A stretch of DNA of 35,350 bases from Prevotella sp. (GCA_017556145.1 JAFZCU010000004.1:1-35350); one strand, 5' to 3'; positions 16,264-25,415 are shown, counted from the first letter of the stretch. Notes: generated from the sequence alone by a model not told the origin. Program-made: numbers and translations.

Positions 16264-17634
16264 ATGACAGATAACAAGCAAGCCGCTCTTGAATTGGGAC
16301 AGAAGCCAGTGGGCCAACTGCTTTGGCAGTATGCCCTACCGGCTATTGTGGCCATGACGGCGTCGAGTCTCTACAATATCATCGACCGTGCCATGATCGG
16401 CCAGATTGTTGGTCCGGAGGCGATAGCAGGTCTAGGTATCACGTTTCCCTTCATGAACCTGAGTGCGGCCTTCGGTGCTGCGGTGGGCGTAGGCTCCTCG
16501 ACGTGCATCAGCGTGAAACTGGGGCAAAGGGATTACCAGACGGCGGAGCATCTGTTGGGCAACACGGTGACGCTCAACCTTGTTATCGGATTCGTCTTCA
16601 TGGTTGTGAGCCTTCTGTTCCTCGACCCCATCCTGCGTTTCTTTGGTGCCAGTGACGTGACTTTGCCCTACGCCCGTGAGTTTATGATCGTTATCCTGTT
16701 GGGTAATATGGTGACGCACATGTACTTCGGTATGAACGCTGTGTTGCGCGCTGCTGGCAAACCTCGTCATGCGATGTACGCAACGCTGTTTACCGTAGCC
16801 TGTAATATCGTGCTGGTCATTGCCTTCGTCTGGTGGTTCCGTTGGGGTATCCGAGGTGCGGCTTTGGCCACCATCACCTCGCAGTCGCTGGCGCTCTGCT
16901 GGCAGATGTGGATATTCTCCGACAAAAAGGAAATGCTGCACCTGAAGAAGGGCATTTATCGTCTGAAATCACAATTGGTGAGGAATATCATTGCCATTGG
17001 CATTTCACCTTTCTTGATGAATGTTACGAGCTGTGTCATCGTGATTTTCATGAACAACCAGTTTGTGCGTTATGGTGGCGATATGGCCGTGGGTGCCTAT
17101 TCAATCGCCAACTCGGTGGTGATGATGTTCTTCATGTTCGTGATGGGTATGAATCAGGGCATGCAGCCTATCGTGGGCTATAACTACGGTGCAGAGAAAT
17201 ACGACCGTATGTTCCGCTGTCTGTGGCTGACCATCGCCTGCGCCACTGTTATCCTGTTGGTGGGATGGACGTTGTCGATGCTCTTCTCGCAAGGGATTGC
17301 CCGTATCTTCACGACAGACCAGACGCTGATCAATCTGGCTGCGAAAGGCATCAAGATCGACATGCTGGTGTTCTTCGTGGTGGGTTCGCAGGCGGTGATT
17401 ACCAATTTCTTCCAGTGCATCGGCAAGGTGAAGGTGTCCATCTTCCTCTCGCTGTCGCGCCAGCTGTTCCTGTTGTTGCCGATGGCGTATGTGTTCCCGT
17501 TGTTCTGGGATCTCGACGGTGTGTGGTATTCAATGCCTGCCTCTGACTTCGGTTCGTTTGCAATGACAATACCCATGCTGATGTGGTATATGAAGAAGAT
17601 AAGAAGTGAAAAACGAGAAGTGAAAAGTGAATAG
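16264..17634 (+). CDS. MATE family multidrug/sodium efflux transporter
   Basis: 456 residues with about 12 transmembrane helices in two similar halves, the plan of MATE exporters that expel cationic compounds using a sodium or proton gradient. Typical segments are LWQYALPAIVAMTASSLYNIIDRAMIG (helix 1), GLGITFPFMNLSAAFG (helix 2) and the second-half equivalents GAYSIANSVVMMFFMFVMGMNQGMQPIVGYNYGA. Start ATG 16264 is in frame; ATG 16259 is out of frame, and the open frame above it runs into the promoter. The C-terminus is a basic tail (KKIRSEKREVKSE) that appears to be created by the reading frame running into a GAAGTGAAAA-type intergenic repeat. The next gene starts five bases after the stop. 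Confidence 0.94.
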   Translation: MTDNKQAALELGQKPVGQLLWQYALPAIVAMTASSLYNIIDRAMIGQIVGPEAIAGLGITFPFMNLSAAFGAAVGVGSSTCISVKLGQRDYQTAEHLLGNTVTLNLVIGFVFMVVSLLFLDPILRFFGASDVTLPYAREFMIVILLGNMVTHMYFGMNAVLRAAGKPRHAMYATLFTVACNIVLVIAFVWWFRWGIRGAALATITSQSLALCWQMWIFSDKKEMLHLKKGIYRLKSQLVRNIIAIGISPFLMNVTSCVIVIFMNNQFVRYGGDMAVGAYSIANSVVMMFFMFVMGMNQGMQPIVGYNYGAEKYDRMFRCLWLTIACATVILLVGWTLSMLFSQGIARIFTTDQTLINLAAKGIKIDMLVFFVVGSQAVITNFFQCIGKVKVSIFLSLSRQLFLLLPMAYVFPLFWDLDGVWYSMPASDFGSFAMTIPMLMWYMKKIRSEKREVKSE

Positions 17635-17636
17635 TG
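17604..17636 (+). repeat. Degenerate AAGTGAAAA tandem repeat at a gene junction
   Basis: Units of GAAGTGAAAA, GAGAAGTGAAAA and GTGAATAGTG cover the last codons of the MATE gene and the spacer. Similar tracts occur at 21431-21449 and 32905-32935, also at gene junctions. Confidence 0.6.
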
Positions 17637-17638
17637 GT

Positions 17639-18256
17639 ATGAAGCATATTATCATTAACGTAGGAAGACAGTTGGGAAGCGGCGGCCATGACATCGGAAG
17701 GATGCTGGCGCTCGACTTCCAGGCGAAGTACTATGACCGTGAATTGCTGAATCTTGCGGCCAAGGAGAGTGGATTCTCTGAGAAGTTCTTTGAGCAGAAC
17801 GACGAGAAGAAAGGTTTCTTCAAGGGGCTTTTCAATATGCAGACCTCGCACATCAGTGGTGGCAGTATGTATAAGACCAACTTTTCGCAGGAGAGTCTTT
17901 TCCAGTTTCAGAGCGATGCCATCCAGAAAGCTGCCAAGGAGGGCTCGTGCGTGTTTGTGGGTCGCTGTGCCGACTATATCCTGCGCGATTTCCCGAATAC
18001 GGTGAACATCTTTATCACCGCCTCGATGAAATATCGTATTGACCAGATCATGAACAAGCAGCACATGGATCATGAGGAGGCAAGGAGGTTTATTGAGTCG
18101 AAAGAGTCGAAGCGCTCTGCTTACTATAATTACTATACTGGCAAGAAATGGGGCGCGGCTGAGAGCTATGACCTCTGCATCGATTCCAGCATCCTCGGAC
18201 TGATGGAAACAGAGAAAATCATTGCTGCATTTATCCGCAAGCGGTTTGAATTATGA
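17639..18256 (+). CDS. Cytidylate kinase-like family protein
   Basis: 205 residues from ATG 17639 (GTG 17627 overlaps the previous stop and is less likely). The N-terminus IIINVGRQLGSGGHDIGRMLA is the P-loop of the cytidylate kinase-like (Cytidylate_kin2) group. YYDRELLNLAAKESG and CVFVGRCADYILRD follow, as in this family, then a lid-like arginine-rich segment (ARRFIESKESKRSAYYNYYTGKKWG) and a terminal YDLCIDSSILGLMET. True cmk is a different gene in Bacteroidota, so the substrate is uncertain. The gene overlaps the next by four bases (ATGA). Confidence 0.88.
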   Translation: MKHIIINVGRQLGSGGHDIGRMLALDFQAKYYDRELLNLAAKESGFSEKFFEQNDEKKGFFKGLFNMQTSHISGGSMYKTNFSQESLFQFQSDAIQKAAKEGSCVFVGRCADYILRDFPNTVNIFITASMKYRIDQIMNKQHMDHEEARRFIESKESKRSAYYNYYTGKKWGAAESYDLCIDSSILGLMETEKIIAAFIRKRFEL

Positions 18257-18741
18257 AAAGAATTGGCATATTGAGCGATACACATAGCTATTGGGACGAG
18301 AAATATCTGCACTACTTCGAACCCTGTGACGAGATCTGGCACGCTGGAGACATCGGGAGTGTCGAGGTGGCTGAAAAGCTGGCGGCCTTCCGTCCTTTCA
18401 GAGCCGTTTGTGGCAATTGCGACGGAGGTGATTTGAGGCTGATGTATCGTGAACTGAACCGCTTTAAGGTCGAGGATGTGGATGTGTTGATTAAACATAT
18501 TGGGGGCTATCCGGGGAATTATGATTTCTCTGTGCGCTCCACGCTTTTTGCCAATCCGCCGCAGTTGTTTGTGGCTGGTCACTCGCATATCTTAAAGGTG
18601 AAGTACGACAAGACGCTGAATCTGCTGCACATCAATCCAGGAGCCGCAGGCATCCAGGGCTGGCATAAGGAGCGGACGCTCGTTCGCCTCACCATCGAAG
18701 GGAAGGAATTCAAGGATTTAGAAGTAATAACATTAGGATAA
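18253..18741 (+). CDS. YfcE/MJ0936-type metallophosphoesterase
   Basis: 162 residues with the calcineurin-like metal-binding motifs in order: D9-x-H11 (SDTH), GD33 (HAGDIG), GN55CD and the GHSH block (H110, H112). Members of this group are manganese-dependent phosphodiesterases with broad activity in vitro; the cellular substrate is unknown. The size is normal for the single-domain YfcE family. Translationally coupled to the kinase-like gene upstream, and four bases before rmlB. Confidence 0.92.
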   Translation: MKRIGILSDTHSYWDEKYLHYFEPCDEIWHAGDIGSVEVAEKLAAFRPFRAVCGNCDGGDLRLMYRELNRFKVEDVDVLIKHIGGYPGNYDFSVRSTLFANPPQLFVAGHSHILKVKYDKTLNLLHINPGAAGIQGWHKERTLVRLTIEGKEFKDLEVITLG

Positions 18742-18745
18742 GAAT

Positions 18746-19879
18746 ATGAAGACAATCGTCATTACCGGAGGCGCAGGCTTTATTGGAAGTCATGTGGTGC
18801 GCCTGTTTGTGAACAAGTACCCCGAGTATCACATCATCAACCTCGACAAGTTGACGTATGCGGGCAACCTCGCAAACCTGAAGGACATCGAGGACAAGCC
18901 CAACTACGAGTTTGTAAAGATGGATATCTGCGATTTCGATGCCTTCTACAAACTGATGCAGGACAAGAAGGTGGATGGTATTATCCATCTGGCTGCAGAG
19001 AGTCATGTGGACCGCTCAATCAAAGATCCTTTCACCTTTGCCAAGACCAACGTGATGGGTACGCTGTCTCTGCTTCAGGCTGCGAAACTCTATTGGGAGA
19101 GCCTGCCTGAGAAGTATGAGGGCAAGCGCTTCTATCATATCTCTACGGATGAGGTATATGGCGCACTCGAACTGACGCATCCGGAGGGTATAGAGCCTCC
19201 TTTCTCAACGACCGCATCGAGCTCGGAGCATCATCTGGCATACGGCGACAAGTTCTTCTTGGAGACTACCAAGTATAATCCGCATTCGCCATACAGCGCT
19301 GCCAAAGCATCGAGTGATCACTTTGTGCGTGCCTATCATGATACCTACGGCATGCCTGTGGTTGTGACGAACTGCTCGAACAACTACGGCCCTTATCAGT
19401 TTCCTGAAAAACTGATTCCGCTCTTCATCAATAACATCCGTCATCGCAAACCGCTGCCCGTTTATGGCAAAGGTGAGAATGTACGCGACTGGCTCTATGT
19501 CGAGGATCATGCGCGTGCTATCGATGTGATTTTCCATGAAGGCAAGATTGCTGATACTTATAATATCGGCGGCTTCAACGAGTGGAAGAACATCGATATT
19601 ATCAAGGTTGTCATCAATACCGTGGATCGCTTGCTGGGTCGCAAGGAAGGCGAGGATATGGATTTGATTACCTTCGTGACTGATCGTGCTGGCCATGATC
19701 TTCGCTATGCCATCGACTCCACGAAGCTCCAGAAGGAACTCGGTTGGGAACCCTCGCTCCAGTTCGAGGAGGGTATTGAGAAGACCGTCCGCTGGTATCT
19801 TGACAACCAGGAGTGGCTTGACAATGTCACCTCTGGCGACTATCAGAAGTATTACGATAATATGTACGCCAACCGCTAA
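18746..19879 (+). CDS. rfbB: dTDP-glucose 4,6-dehydratase
   Basis: 377 residues of the short-chain dehydrogenase fold. It turns dTDP-glucose into dTDP-4-keto-6-deoxyglucose, the branch point for deoxysugars. The NAD-binding motif GGAGFIG is at 8-14, the catalytic Thr134-Asp135-Glu136 is in ISTDEVYG, and Y183xxxK187 is in PYSAAKASSDH. The substrate loop NNYGPYQFPEKLIP and the ERAGHDLRYAID-like C-terminal motif (here DRAGHDLRYAID) are present. It is slightly longer than the roughly 355-residue standard because of the segment around GALELTHPEGIEPPF, common in Bacteroidota. Together with the ketoisomerase at 21464 and aminotransferase at 22794 it would make a dTDP-3-amino-3,6-dideoxyhexose. No rmlA is in the window. 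Confidence 0.96.
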   Translation: MKTIVITGGAGFIGSHVVRLFVNKYPEYHIINLDKLTYAGNLANLKDIEDKPNYEFVKMDICDFDAFYKLMQDKKVDGIIHLAAESHVDRSIKDPFTFAKTNVMGTLSLLQAAKLYWESLPEKYEGKRFYHISTDEVYGALELTHPEGIEPPFSTTASSSEHHLAYGDKFFLETTKYNPHSPYSAAKASSDHFVRAYHDTYGMPVVVTNCSNNYGPYQFPEKLIPLFINNIRHRKPLPVYGKGENVRDWLYVEDHARAIDVIFHEGKIADTYNIGGFNEWKNIDIIKVVINTVDRLLGRKEGEDMDLITFVTDRAGHDLRYAIDSTKLQKELGWEPSLQFEEGIEKTVRWYLDNQEWLDNVTSGDYQKYYDNMYANR

Positions 19880-19889
19880 CGTCTTGTCT

Positions 19890-19908
19890 GTTGTCGTTCC
19901 ACGACAAC
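19890..19908. other. Hairpin between rfbB and the sigma-region-4 gene
   Basis: GTTGTCG and CGACAAC form a perfect 7-bp stem with loop TTCCA. No T-run follows, so it is more likely an mRNA processing or stability element than a terminator. Confidence 0.5.
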
Positions 19909-19924
19909 CACTCAACGCTCTCCT

Positions 19925-20227
19925 ATGGATGCATTGACCCGCTCTCTTCACAGCTTTCTCGTGCGCATCGGCCTGAACCCAGAAAGCCTTTCCCCCCAGA
20001 TGGAGCATTATCTGGAGCATCTGCTCTACCTGCTTTCACCTGAGGAAGAGGAAGCCGTGACGCATTATTACGGCCTCTTTGGTTTTCAACGCCTCTCCCT
20101 ACAGGAGATTGCCGCAGAACTGGAGTTGTCGCAGGAAGAGGCCATGGAGCGCATCGACCAGTGTGTCCGTAAGCTCGCTGTTACCCCCGAGTGGCAAATG
20201 ATGAAACAAATACTCAAGAAGAAATGA
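19925..20227 (+). CDS. Small protein with a lone sigma-70 region 4-like domain
   Basis: 100 residues. The C-terminal part (about 37-85) reads [48 protein letters not shown], split here by position: the 'YYGL...SLQEIAAEL' block followed by 'SQEEAMERI' has the spacing of sigma region 4 helix-turn-helix. Regions 2 and 3 are absent. It may be a regulator or anti-sigma-like factor, or a DNA-binding domain with another role. It lies 45 bases after rfbB, and its stop overlaps the PurT start (ATGA), so it is translationally coupled to a purine-synthesis gene. The function is unknown; domain assignment is by pattern only. Confidence 0.75.
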   Translation: MDALTRSLHSFLVRIGLNPESLSPQMEHYLEHLLYLLSPEEEEAVTHYYGLFGFQRLSLQEIAAELELSQEEAMERIDQCVRKLAVTPEWQMMKQILKKK

Positions 20228-21426
20228 AGAAGATATTGCTTTTAGGCTCAGGAGAACTCGGTAAGGAGTTCGTGATAGCCGCCATGCGTGCAGGCCAGTA
20301 TGTGATTGCCTGCGACCGTTACGACAATGCGCCAGCCATGCAGGTGGCTGATGAGCGTGAGGTGTTTTCAATGCTCGATGGTGATGCCCTCGAGGCTGTC
20401 GTGAAGAAACACAAGCCCGACATCATTGTGCCTGAGATTGAGGCCATCCGCACGGAGCGCCTCTTCAAGTTCGAGGAACAGGGTATCCAGGTGGTGCCCT
20501 CGGCACGGGCCGTCAACTACACGATGAACCGTCGTGCCATCCGCGACCTCGCTGCCAAGGAGCTGGGCTTGCGTACGGCGAAGTATTTCTATGCCAAGAC
20601 CTTCGAGGAATTCAAGGCAGCAGCCGACGAGATAGGCTTCCCTTGTGTGGTGAAGCCCTTGATGTCGTCGAGTGGTCATGGCCAGAGCTATGTGCATAAC
20701 GACTCAGAACTCGAAACGGCTTTCAAGGAGGCGATGGAGGGCTCGCGTGGCGATGTGAAGGAGGTGATCATCGAGGAGTTCATCGACTTTGATTCTGAGT
20801 TCACACTCCTTACAGTCACCCAGCAACATGGTTGGCCTACGCTGTTTTGTCCGCCTATCGGACATGTGCAGAAGAGTGGCGACTATCGTGAGTCGTGGCA
20901 ACCCTACAAGATTTCCGATGAGGCTTTGAAACAGGCTCAGATGATGGCCGACAAGGTGACGAAGGCACTCACTGGTGCTGGTATCTGGGGCGTTGAGTTC
21001 TTCCTGACAAAGCAGGGCGAGGTGATCTTCTCTGAGCTCTCTCCGCGTCCGCATGACACGGGTATGGTGACGCTGGGACATACCACCAACCTGAGTGAGT
21101 TCGAGCTCCATTTCCGTGCTGTGATGGGTCTGCCGATTGCTGGCATCCATCTGGAGCATGCTGGCGCTTCGGCTGTCATCCTCTCTCCAAAGGAGGCTTC
21201 GACACCAGTGGATCGTTCGTTGCTCGACTACAATTTCGTGGATGCCCTGAAAGAAGACCGCACCCGTATCCGTATCTTTGGCAAGCCTGAGGCTCACAAG
21301 GGCCGTCGCATGGGTGTGGTGCTCTGTTATGGTGATGTGGGGGATGATACGGATGCCTTGCGGGATAAGGCCAAGCGTCTGGCGAAGACCGTCCTTGGTA
21401 CTGACCCCTATGCAAAGCTTAGGTAA
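20224..21426 (+). CDS. purT: Formate-dependent phosphoribosylglycinamide formyltransferase
   Basis: 400 residues of the ATP-grasp superfamily. It formylates GAR with formate and ATP in purine synthesis, an alternative to the folate-dependent PurN. The start at 20224 ([20 protein letters not shown]) is favoured over the in-frame codon at 20191 because it overlaps the previous stop by four bases and begins with the conserved nucleotide-binding strand. Family marks are [62 protein letters not shown] with [16 protein letters not shown], and GRRMGVVL near the end. Its place inside a sugar-nucleotide cluster is unusual. Confidence 0.95.
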   Translation: MKKILLLGSGELGKEFVIAAMRAGQYVIACDRYDNAPAMQVADEREVFSMLDGDALEAVVKKHKPDIIVPEIEAIRTERLFKFEEQGIQVVPSARAVNYTMNRRAIRDLAAKELGLRTAKYFYAKTFEEFKAAADEIGFPCVVKPLMSSSGHGQSYVHNDSELETAFKEAMEGSRGDVKEVIIEEFIDFDSEFTLLTVTQQHGWPTLFCPPIGHVQKSGDYRESWQPYKISDEALKQAQMMADKVTKALTGAGIWGVEFFLTKQGEVIFSELSPRPHDTGMVTLGHTTNLSEFELHFRAVMGLPIAGIHLEHAGASAVILSPKEASTPVDRSLLDYNFVDALKEDRTRIRIFGKPEAHKGRRMGVVLCYGDVGDDTDALRDKAKRLAKTVLGTDPYAKLR

Positions 21427-21430
21427 AAGG

Positions 21431-21449
21431 TAATAGTGAAAAGTGAATA
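21431..21449 (+). repeat. Short AAAAGTGAA-type repeat tract
   Basis: TAATAGTGAAAAGTGAATA sits between purT and the ketoisomerase gene and closely matches the tracts at 17604-17636 and 32905-32935. Confidence 0.55.
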
Positions 21450-21463
21450 ATTTGCTACCGCTG

Positions 21464-21865
21464 ATGGATATCAAGATTATCGACCTGCCCAAGATTACTG
21501 ACCCTCGTGGTAATCTGACGTTTGCTGAGGCCCAGCAGATGGTGCCCTTCGACATCAAGCGTGCCTATTGGGTGTATGATGTGCCTGGAGGCGAGAGTAG
21601 GGGAGGTCATGCGCACAAGCGGCTGAAGCAGTTTGTCATTGCCTTGAGTGGCAGTTTCCACGTGACGCTGGATAATGGCCATGAGCGCAAGACGGTGCTC
21701 CTGAACCATCCTTGGCAGGGACTGCTCATTGATACCAATACCTGGCGAACGCTCGATGATTTTTCATCAGGTGCTGTCTGTCTCGTGCTGGCTTCTGAGC
21801 ATTATGAGGAGGATGACTATATCTATGATTACGACGAGTTTCTGAAATACGTAGGATGCAGGTAA
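21464..21865 (+). CDS. dTDP-4-keto-6-deoxyglucose 3,4-ketoisomerase (FdtA/QdtA/WxcM type)
   Basis: 133 residues from ATG 21464; GTG 21443 in frame lies inside the repeat tract and is less likely. It is a single cupin domain. The diagnostic segments are DPRGNLTFAEAQ, KRAYWVYDVPGGESRGGHAHK with the active-site histidines in GGHAHKRLKQFV, SGSFHVTLDNG, and LASEHYEEDDYIYDYDEF. These enzymes shift the keto group from C4 to C3 so that an aminotransferase can act at C3. Whether the product has galacto or gluco configuration (Fuc3N or Qui3N) cannot be told from the sequence. It overlaps the following acyltransferase-like gene by ten bases. Confidence 0.9.
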   Translation: MDIKIIDLPKITDPRGNLTFAEAQQMVPFDIKRAYWVYDVPGGESRGGHAHKRLKQFVIALSGSFHVTLDNGHERKTVLLNHPWQGLLIDTNTWRTLDDFSSGAVCLVLASEHYEEDDYIYDYDEFLKYVGCR

Positions 21866-22797
21866 ATCTATATCAGTGCGGCCTTCAGCAGTTTGAGGAA
21901 TGGAACGCGTTTGTAGCTCAGTCGAAAAACGGCACCTTCCTCTTCGATAGACGATTCATGGACTATCATGCCGATCGTTTTCAAGACTATTCCCTGATGT
22001 TCTATGACGAGGATCGTCTGCTGGCCGTCATGCCTGCCAATGTAGATGGTGACAGCCTTATTACTCACGGTGGACTGACCTACGGTGGCTTGGTGATGAG
22101 CCCAGGAATTAGGGCGGCCCAGGTGTGTGAGCTTTTCCGCAATCTCAATGATGTGCTCAGATTGCAAGGTTTTCATCGCGTGGTATATAAGGCTGTGCCT
22201 TGGATTTATCACCAGCAGCCGGCCGAAGAAGATTTGTATGCTCTGACGAGCGTCTGTCACGCTCACCTCACCATCCGCGATATTTCATCGGTTATCGTCG
22301 GCGACAGAAAGATGCACTTCTCTGGGTCTCGCAAAGACGGCATCCGAAAGGCTCATAAAAAGGGCTTGGAAGTGCGCGAGAGTACGGACTATGCTGCTTT
22401 CTGGCAGATACTCAATGACAATCTGACGGCCAAATATGGTGTACGACCTGTTCACTCGGTTGCAGAGTTGGAACTGTTGCATGGCCGATTCCCAGATCAG
22501 ATCAGGCTCTATATGGTCTTCGATGGTGAGACGCCCCTTGGAGGGACTGTCTTGTTCCTCACGCCTCAGGTGCTCCATACCCAGTATATCTCTGCCACGC
22601 CTGAGGGCAAGGCCACTGGAGCTATCGATCTCCTGTTCGACCATCTCATCCATCAGGTCTATTCAGACTACTGCTACATCGATTTCGGCAAATCCACCAC
22701 CAGCGACAGCGCTGACCTGAATGAGAATCTGATCTTCCAGAAAGAAGGCTTTGGCGCAAGGGCTGTTTGTTACGACACTTACGAATGGGAGTTATGA
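21856..22797 (+). CDS. FemAB/GNAT-like acyltransferase in dTDP-sugar cluster
   Basis: 313 residues with the arrangement of FemAB-type or BioF2-like GNAT proteins. One half begins [27 protein letters not shown] and contains GLTYGGLVM. The second half has [29 protein letters not shown] and YIDFGKST near the C-terminus. It lies between the ketoisomerase and aminotransferase genes, where Fdt/Qdt pathways normally have a hexapeptide-repeat N-acyltransferase. I infer that it acylates the 3-amino group of the sugar, or a later glycoconjugate. That specific role is not proven. Both neighbours overlap it, so the three genes form one translational unit. Confidence 0.78.
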   Translation: MQVNLYQCGLQQFEEWNAFVAQSKNGTFLFDRRFMDYHADRFQDYSLMFYDEDRLLAVMPANVDGDSLITHGGLTYGGLVMSPGIRAAQVCELFRNLNDVLRLQGFHRVVYKAVPWIYHQQPAEEDLYALTSVCHAHLTIRDISSVIVGDRKMHFSGSRKDGIRKAHKKGLEVRESTDYAAFWQILNDNLTAKYGVRPVHSVAELELLHGRFPDQIRLYMVFDGETPLGGTVLFLTPQVLHTQYISATPEGKATGAIDLLFDHLIHQVYSDYCYIDFGKSTTSDSADLNENLIFQKEGFGARAVCYDTYEWEL

Positions 22798-23918
22798 TAA
22801 AGTATTTGCCATTGGGTGACATCAATGCCCGTTACGATGCTGAGATTCGCCAAGCTGTCAGTCGCGTGTTAGACAGCGGCTGGTATCTTAAGGGTGAGGC
22901 CACGCGACGTTTTGAGCAAGCCTACGCTGATTTTATCGGCACAAAGCATTGCATTGGCTGTGGCAACGGTCTCGATGCGCTGAAACTCATCTTTCGTGCT
23001 TATATGGAGATGGGTGTGATGCAGGAGGGTGACGAGGTCATTGTGCCTGCCAATACCTACATTGCCTCCATCCTTGCCATTACGGAATGCAGACTCACCC
23101 CCATCCTTGTAGAGCCTTCGCCCGATACGCTTCAGATCGACGATGCCCTTATCGAGCAGGCCATTACTGAGCGAACGAAGGCCATCATGATTGTCCATCT
23201 TTATGGCCGCTGTGCCTATACGCCCCTCATTGGCGATCTCTGCCAGAAATTTCATCTGAAGCTCATCGAAGACAACGCCCAAGCCCACGGTTGCCACTTC
23301 GTTCCGTCTGTTGCTGTGCCACAGCAATACACAAAGACGGGAGCCTTAGGCGATGCCGCTGGCCACAGCTTCTATCCCGGCAAAAATCTTGGCGCGCTTG
23401 GCGATGCGGGCGCTGTGACTACTAATGACGATGACCTCGCCCGTACCATCGAGGCCCTCGGCAATTACGGCAGCCATCAGAAATACATTCACGACTACTG
23501 CGGCTACAACTCCCGCATCGACGAGATCCAAGCCGCCATTCTTGACGTAAAGCTAAAGCATCTCGATGCCGACAATGCCCGTCGCAAAGAGATTGCTGCG
23601 CGCTATGAGCGAGAACTATCCAATCCCCTTGTGCGCATAGTTCAATCAGATCGTGACTGCGTCTACCATATCTTCCCCGTTTTCAGTCCTCGTCGTGACG
23701 AACTCCAAAGATATCTCTCAGATAGTGGCATCGAGACCCAGATTCATTATCCCATTCCGCCCCACAAGCAGAAATGCTATCCGGAATGGAATAATCTTGA
23801 ATTGCCTATCACAGAGCTGATTCATGAACAGGAGCTTTCCATCCCCTGCCATCAGGCTCTGACCTATGATGAAGTCACGCAGATCATCGCTCTTCTCAAC
23901 TCTTTTCAAGTAAAGTAG
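22794..23918 (+). CDS. DegT/DnrJ/EryC1/StrS family sugar aminotransferase
   Basis: 374 residues from ATG 22794 ([19 protein letters not shown]), overlapping the previous stop by four bases; in-frame codons further upstream lack the family start. It is a PLP-dependent sugar aminotransferase with the pattern GSGWYLKGE-like (here [19 protein letters not shown]), [17 protein letters not shown], the EDNAQAHG block and Schiff-base lysine K197 in [28 protein letters not shown] and HIFPVF follow, as in FdtB and QdtB. With RmlB and the ketoisomerase it should make a dTDP-3-amino-3,6-dideoxyhexose for surface glycans. Confidence 0.93.
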   Translation: MIKYLPLGDINARYDAEIRQAVSRVLDSGWYLKGEATRRFEQAYADFIGTKHCIGCGNGLDALKLIFRAYMEMGVMQEGDEVIVPANTYIASILAITECRLTPILVEPSPDTLQIDDALIEQAITERTKAIMIVHLYGRCAYTPLIGDLCQKFHLKLIEDNAQAHGCHFVPSVAVPQQYTKTGALGDAAGHSFYPGKNLGALGDAGAVTTNDDDLARTIEALGNYGSHQKYIHDYCGYNSRIDEIQAAILDVKLKHLDADNARRKEIAARYERELSNPLVRIVQSDRDCVYHIFPVFSPRRDELQRYLSDSGIETQIHYPIPPHKQKCYPEWNNLELPITELIHEQELSIPCHQALTYDEVTQIIALLNSFQVK

Positions 23919-23942
23919 TAAGAAGTTAATTGTTTGAATGAA

Positions 23943-24521
23943 ATGAAAAGAATGCTGATACTGGTTGTGGTCGCCATGATGACCATGATGACGGTGAATG
24001 CTCAGAGCCTCGCCGGACATACCTATTACAACGCCAATATCCTGGCTGGTGAAATGAACAAGAAGATGAAGGAAGTAGACCAGAAGATTCCGGAAATCAA
24101 GGCCGAGAAATACGCTAAATTCGAAAAGCAGAAAGGGCGCAAGCCTACAGCTGCCGAAAAAGCCAAGCTCGACAAGGAAGTCAATGATGCCGTCGCACAG
24201 GCAAAAACGTTGGCCAAAGGGGCGTCGACAGCCATCACTGTGGAGTTCAAGACGGAGAAGAATGCCGTGATGAAGGCCGACATGAAAATCAGCGACGATG
24301 CCATGAAGGCTGCTGGTATCGGCTGGCTGAAGCGCAAGGCCATGAAGGCTGCGCTGGCCGTCGCCCCCTCATCGAGCAAGGTTACCTATGTGGTGAAGGG
24401 CGATCTCATCATCTTAGACGACGGTGAAGAAAAGGATACCCTTCGCCTGAGCAGCGATGGCAAAAACCTCTATGGCAAATTCGAAAAAGATGTCAGCTTT
24501 AAGCTCACAAGAACCAAATAA
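23943..24521 (+). CDS. Exported alanine/lysine-rich protein of unknown function
   Basis: 192 residues from ATG 23943, with a signal peptide (MKRMLILVVVAMMTMMTVNA). The mature part has a charged helical segment at about 30-85 (KMKEVDQKIPEIKAEKYAKF, with many Lys, Glu and Ala) and a C-terminal part with beta character (VTYVVKGDLIILDDGEEKD, then DGKNLYGKFEKDVSFKL). The ending resembles the ligand or lipocalin-like 'residual value' domains common in small Bacteroidota periplasmic proteins. I do not recognise a named family with confidence. It follows the aminotransferase by 24 bases and precedes the CPBP protease by 12, so it is probably co-transcribed. Confidence 0.78.
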   Translation: MKRMLILVVVAMMTMMTVNAQSLAGHTYYNANILAGEMNKKMKEVDQKIPEIKAEKYAKFEKQKGRKPTAAEKAKLDKEVNDAVAQAKTLAKGASTAITVEFKTEKNAVMKADMKISDDAMKAAGIGWLKRKAMKAALAVAPSSSKVTYVVKGDLIILDDGEEKDTLRLSSDGKNLYGKFEKDVSFKLTRTK

Positions 24522-24533
24522 ATCATAAAAAGG

Positions 24534-25319
24534 ATGAAGATTACCGCGAAGCAGTTTCTGCTTTATCTCTTACTAAGTCAGGGAATCTTGGCCTTGGGAT
24601 TAATCTTTGCAATGGCGATGGCGCCAAAAGGGCTCGACGAAGATGCCATGATGGAGTTTGCTCTCAATTCCAGCATAACAAAAATCTTTACGGCATTGGG
24701 GTACATCGTAACGATAGCCGTATTCTTGGGCAAGCGCTATGTCAAGCTGTCTACGGGCCGCCTTGAGCGCAGCAAGCTCTGGCAGATAGCCTGTATGGCG
24801 GCACTCGTCAGTTGGGGATGGATGTTTACTGAAGCAGGTTTTCTGCAACTCATCGACGCAGAAAAACTCTTTCCAGACGAGGCTGACGAACTGGAAGAAT
24901 TTGGCGAGTTGATGGGAGGCGTCTATGGACTCGTTGTCGGAGGCATATTGGCGCCGATAGCCGAAGAGATCGGATTCAGAGGCGTGCTGACGGGTGGTCT
25001 GCTCAGGATGCGCTGCAAGCCCTGGGTCGCCATCATCATTTCGGCACTCGTCTTCGCATTTTTCCACGGCACGTATCTGCAACTGCTGGGCACCACCGTG
25101 TTCGGCATCATCACAGGCTGGCTCTTCTGGCGCACAAAGAGTCTCATTCCAGGCATGATTATCCATATAGTGAACAATTCAACAGCTTTCAGCCTGGAAA
25201 TGATCATCGGCGATGAAGACCCCAGCAAAAAAGTCTGCGTGCTGCTCATCATCGTCTTCCTGCCTCTGTTGCTGTTCGGCCTGAAGTGGTTTTCCGGCCC
25301 ACAAGCATTCGGGAAGTGA
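24534..25319 (+). CDS. CPBP family intramembrane metalloprotease
   Basis: 261 residues with about seven membrane helices. The three CPBP (CAAX protease and bacteriocin-processing, Abi) motifs are visible: E144-E145-I-G-F-R149 (EEIGFRG), FAFFH178, and the HIVNNSTAF segment with the conserved Asn. Such proteins are thought to cleave substrates within the membrane; in bacteria roles in bacteriocin immunity and protein maturation have been reported. No bacteriocin genes are near. The gene is the last of the plus-strand series and is followed within 24 bases by the first copy of the GCAACG repeat. Confidence 0.92.
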   Translation: MKITAKQFLLYLLLSQGILALGLIFAMAMAPKGLDEDAMMEFALNSSITKIFTALGYIVTIAVFLGKRYVKLSTGRLERSKLWQIACMAALVSWGWMFTEAGFLQLIDAEKLFPDEADELEEFGELMGGVYGLVVGGILAPIAEEIGFRGVLTGGLLRMRCKPWVAIIISALVFAFFHGTYLQLLGTTVFGIITGWLFWRTKSLIPGMIIHIVNNSTAFSLEMIIGDEDPSKKVCVLLIIVFLPLLLFGLKWFSGPQAFGK

Positions 25320-25342
25320 CACAGAAGTTTTTTTTGTGTCAT

Positions 25343-25377
25343 ATACACCTTACGCAACGTTGGCAACGCGGCAACGT
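25343..25377 (+). repeat. GCAACG-type repeat, copy A
   Basis: ATACACCTTACGCAAC starts the copy, followed by GTTGGCAACGCGGCAACGT. The first 16 bases are identical in copies C (26676) and D (30730, inverted). The core is three GCAACG units spaced 8-9 bases apart. Confidence 0.8.
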
Positions 25378-25383
25378 AAACAA

Positions 25384-25415
25384 AATGGCCCAAGGAAAAA
25401 TTTCCCTGAGCCATT
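25384..25415. terminator. Bidirectional hairpin terminator candidate
   Basis: AATGGC (25384-25389) pairs with GCCATT (25410-25415), and the stem continues inward with two mismatches to GGAAA/TTTCC. On the plus strand it is followed by TTATATTTTT; it also faces the end of the minus-strand small genes. Confidence 0.65.

Noticed and set aside
24534-25319. CPBP protease considered as part of a bacteriocin immunity or abortive-infection system
   Set aside because: No precursor peptide, modification enzyme or defence partner gene is adjacent, so only the family name is supported.
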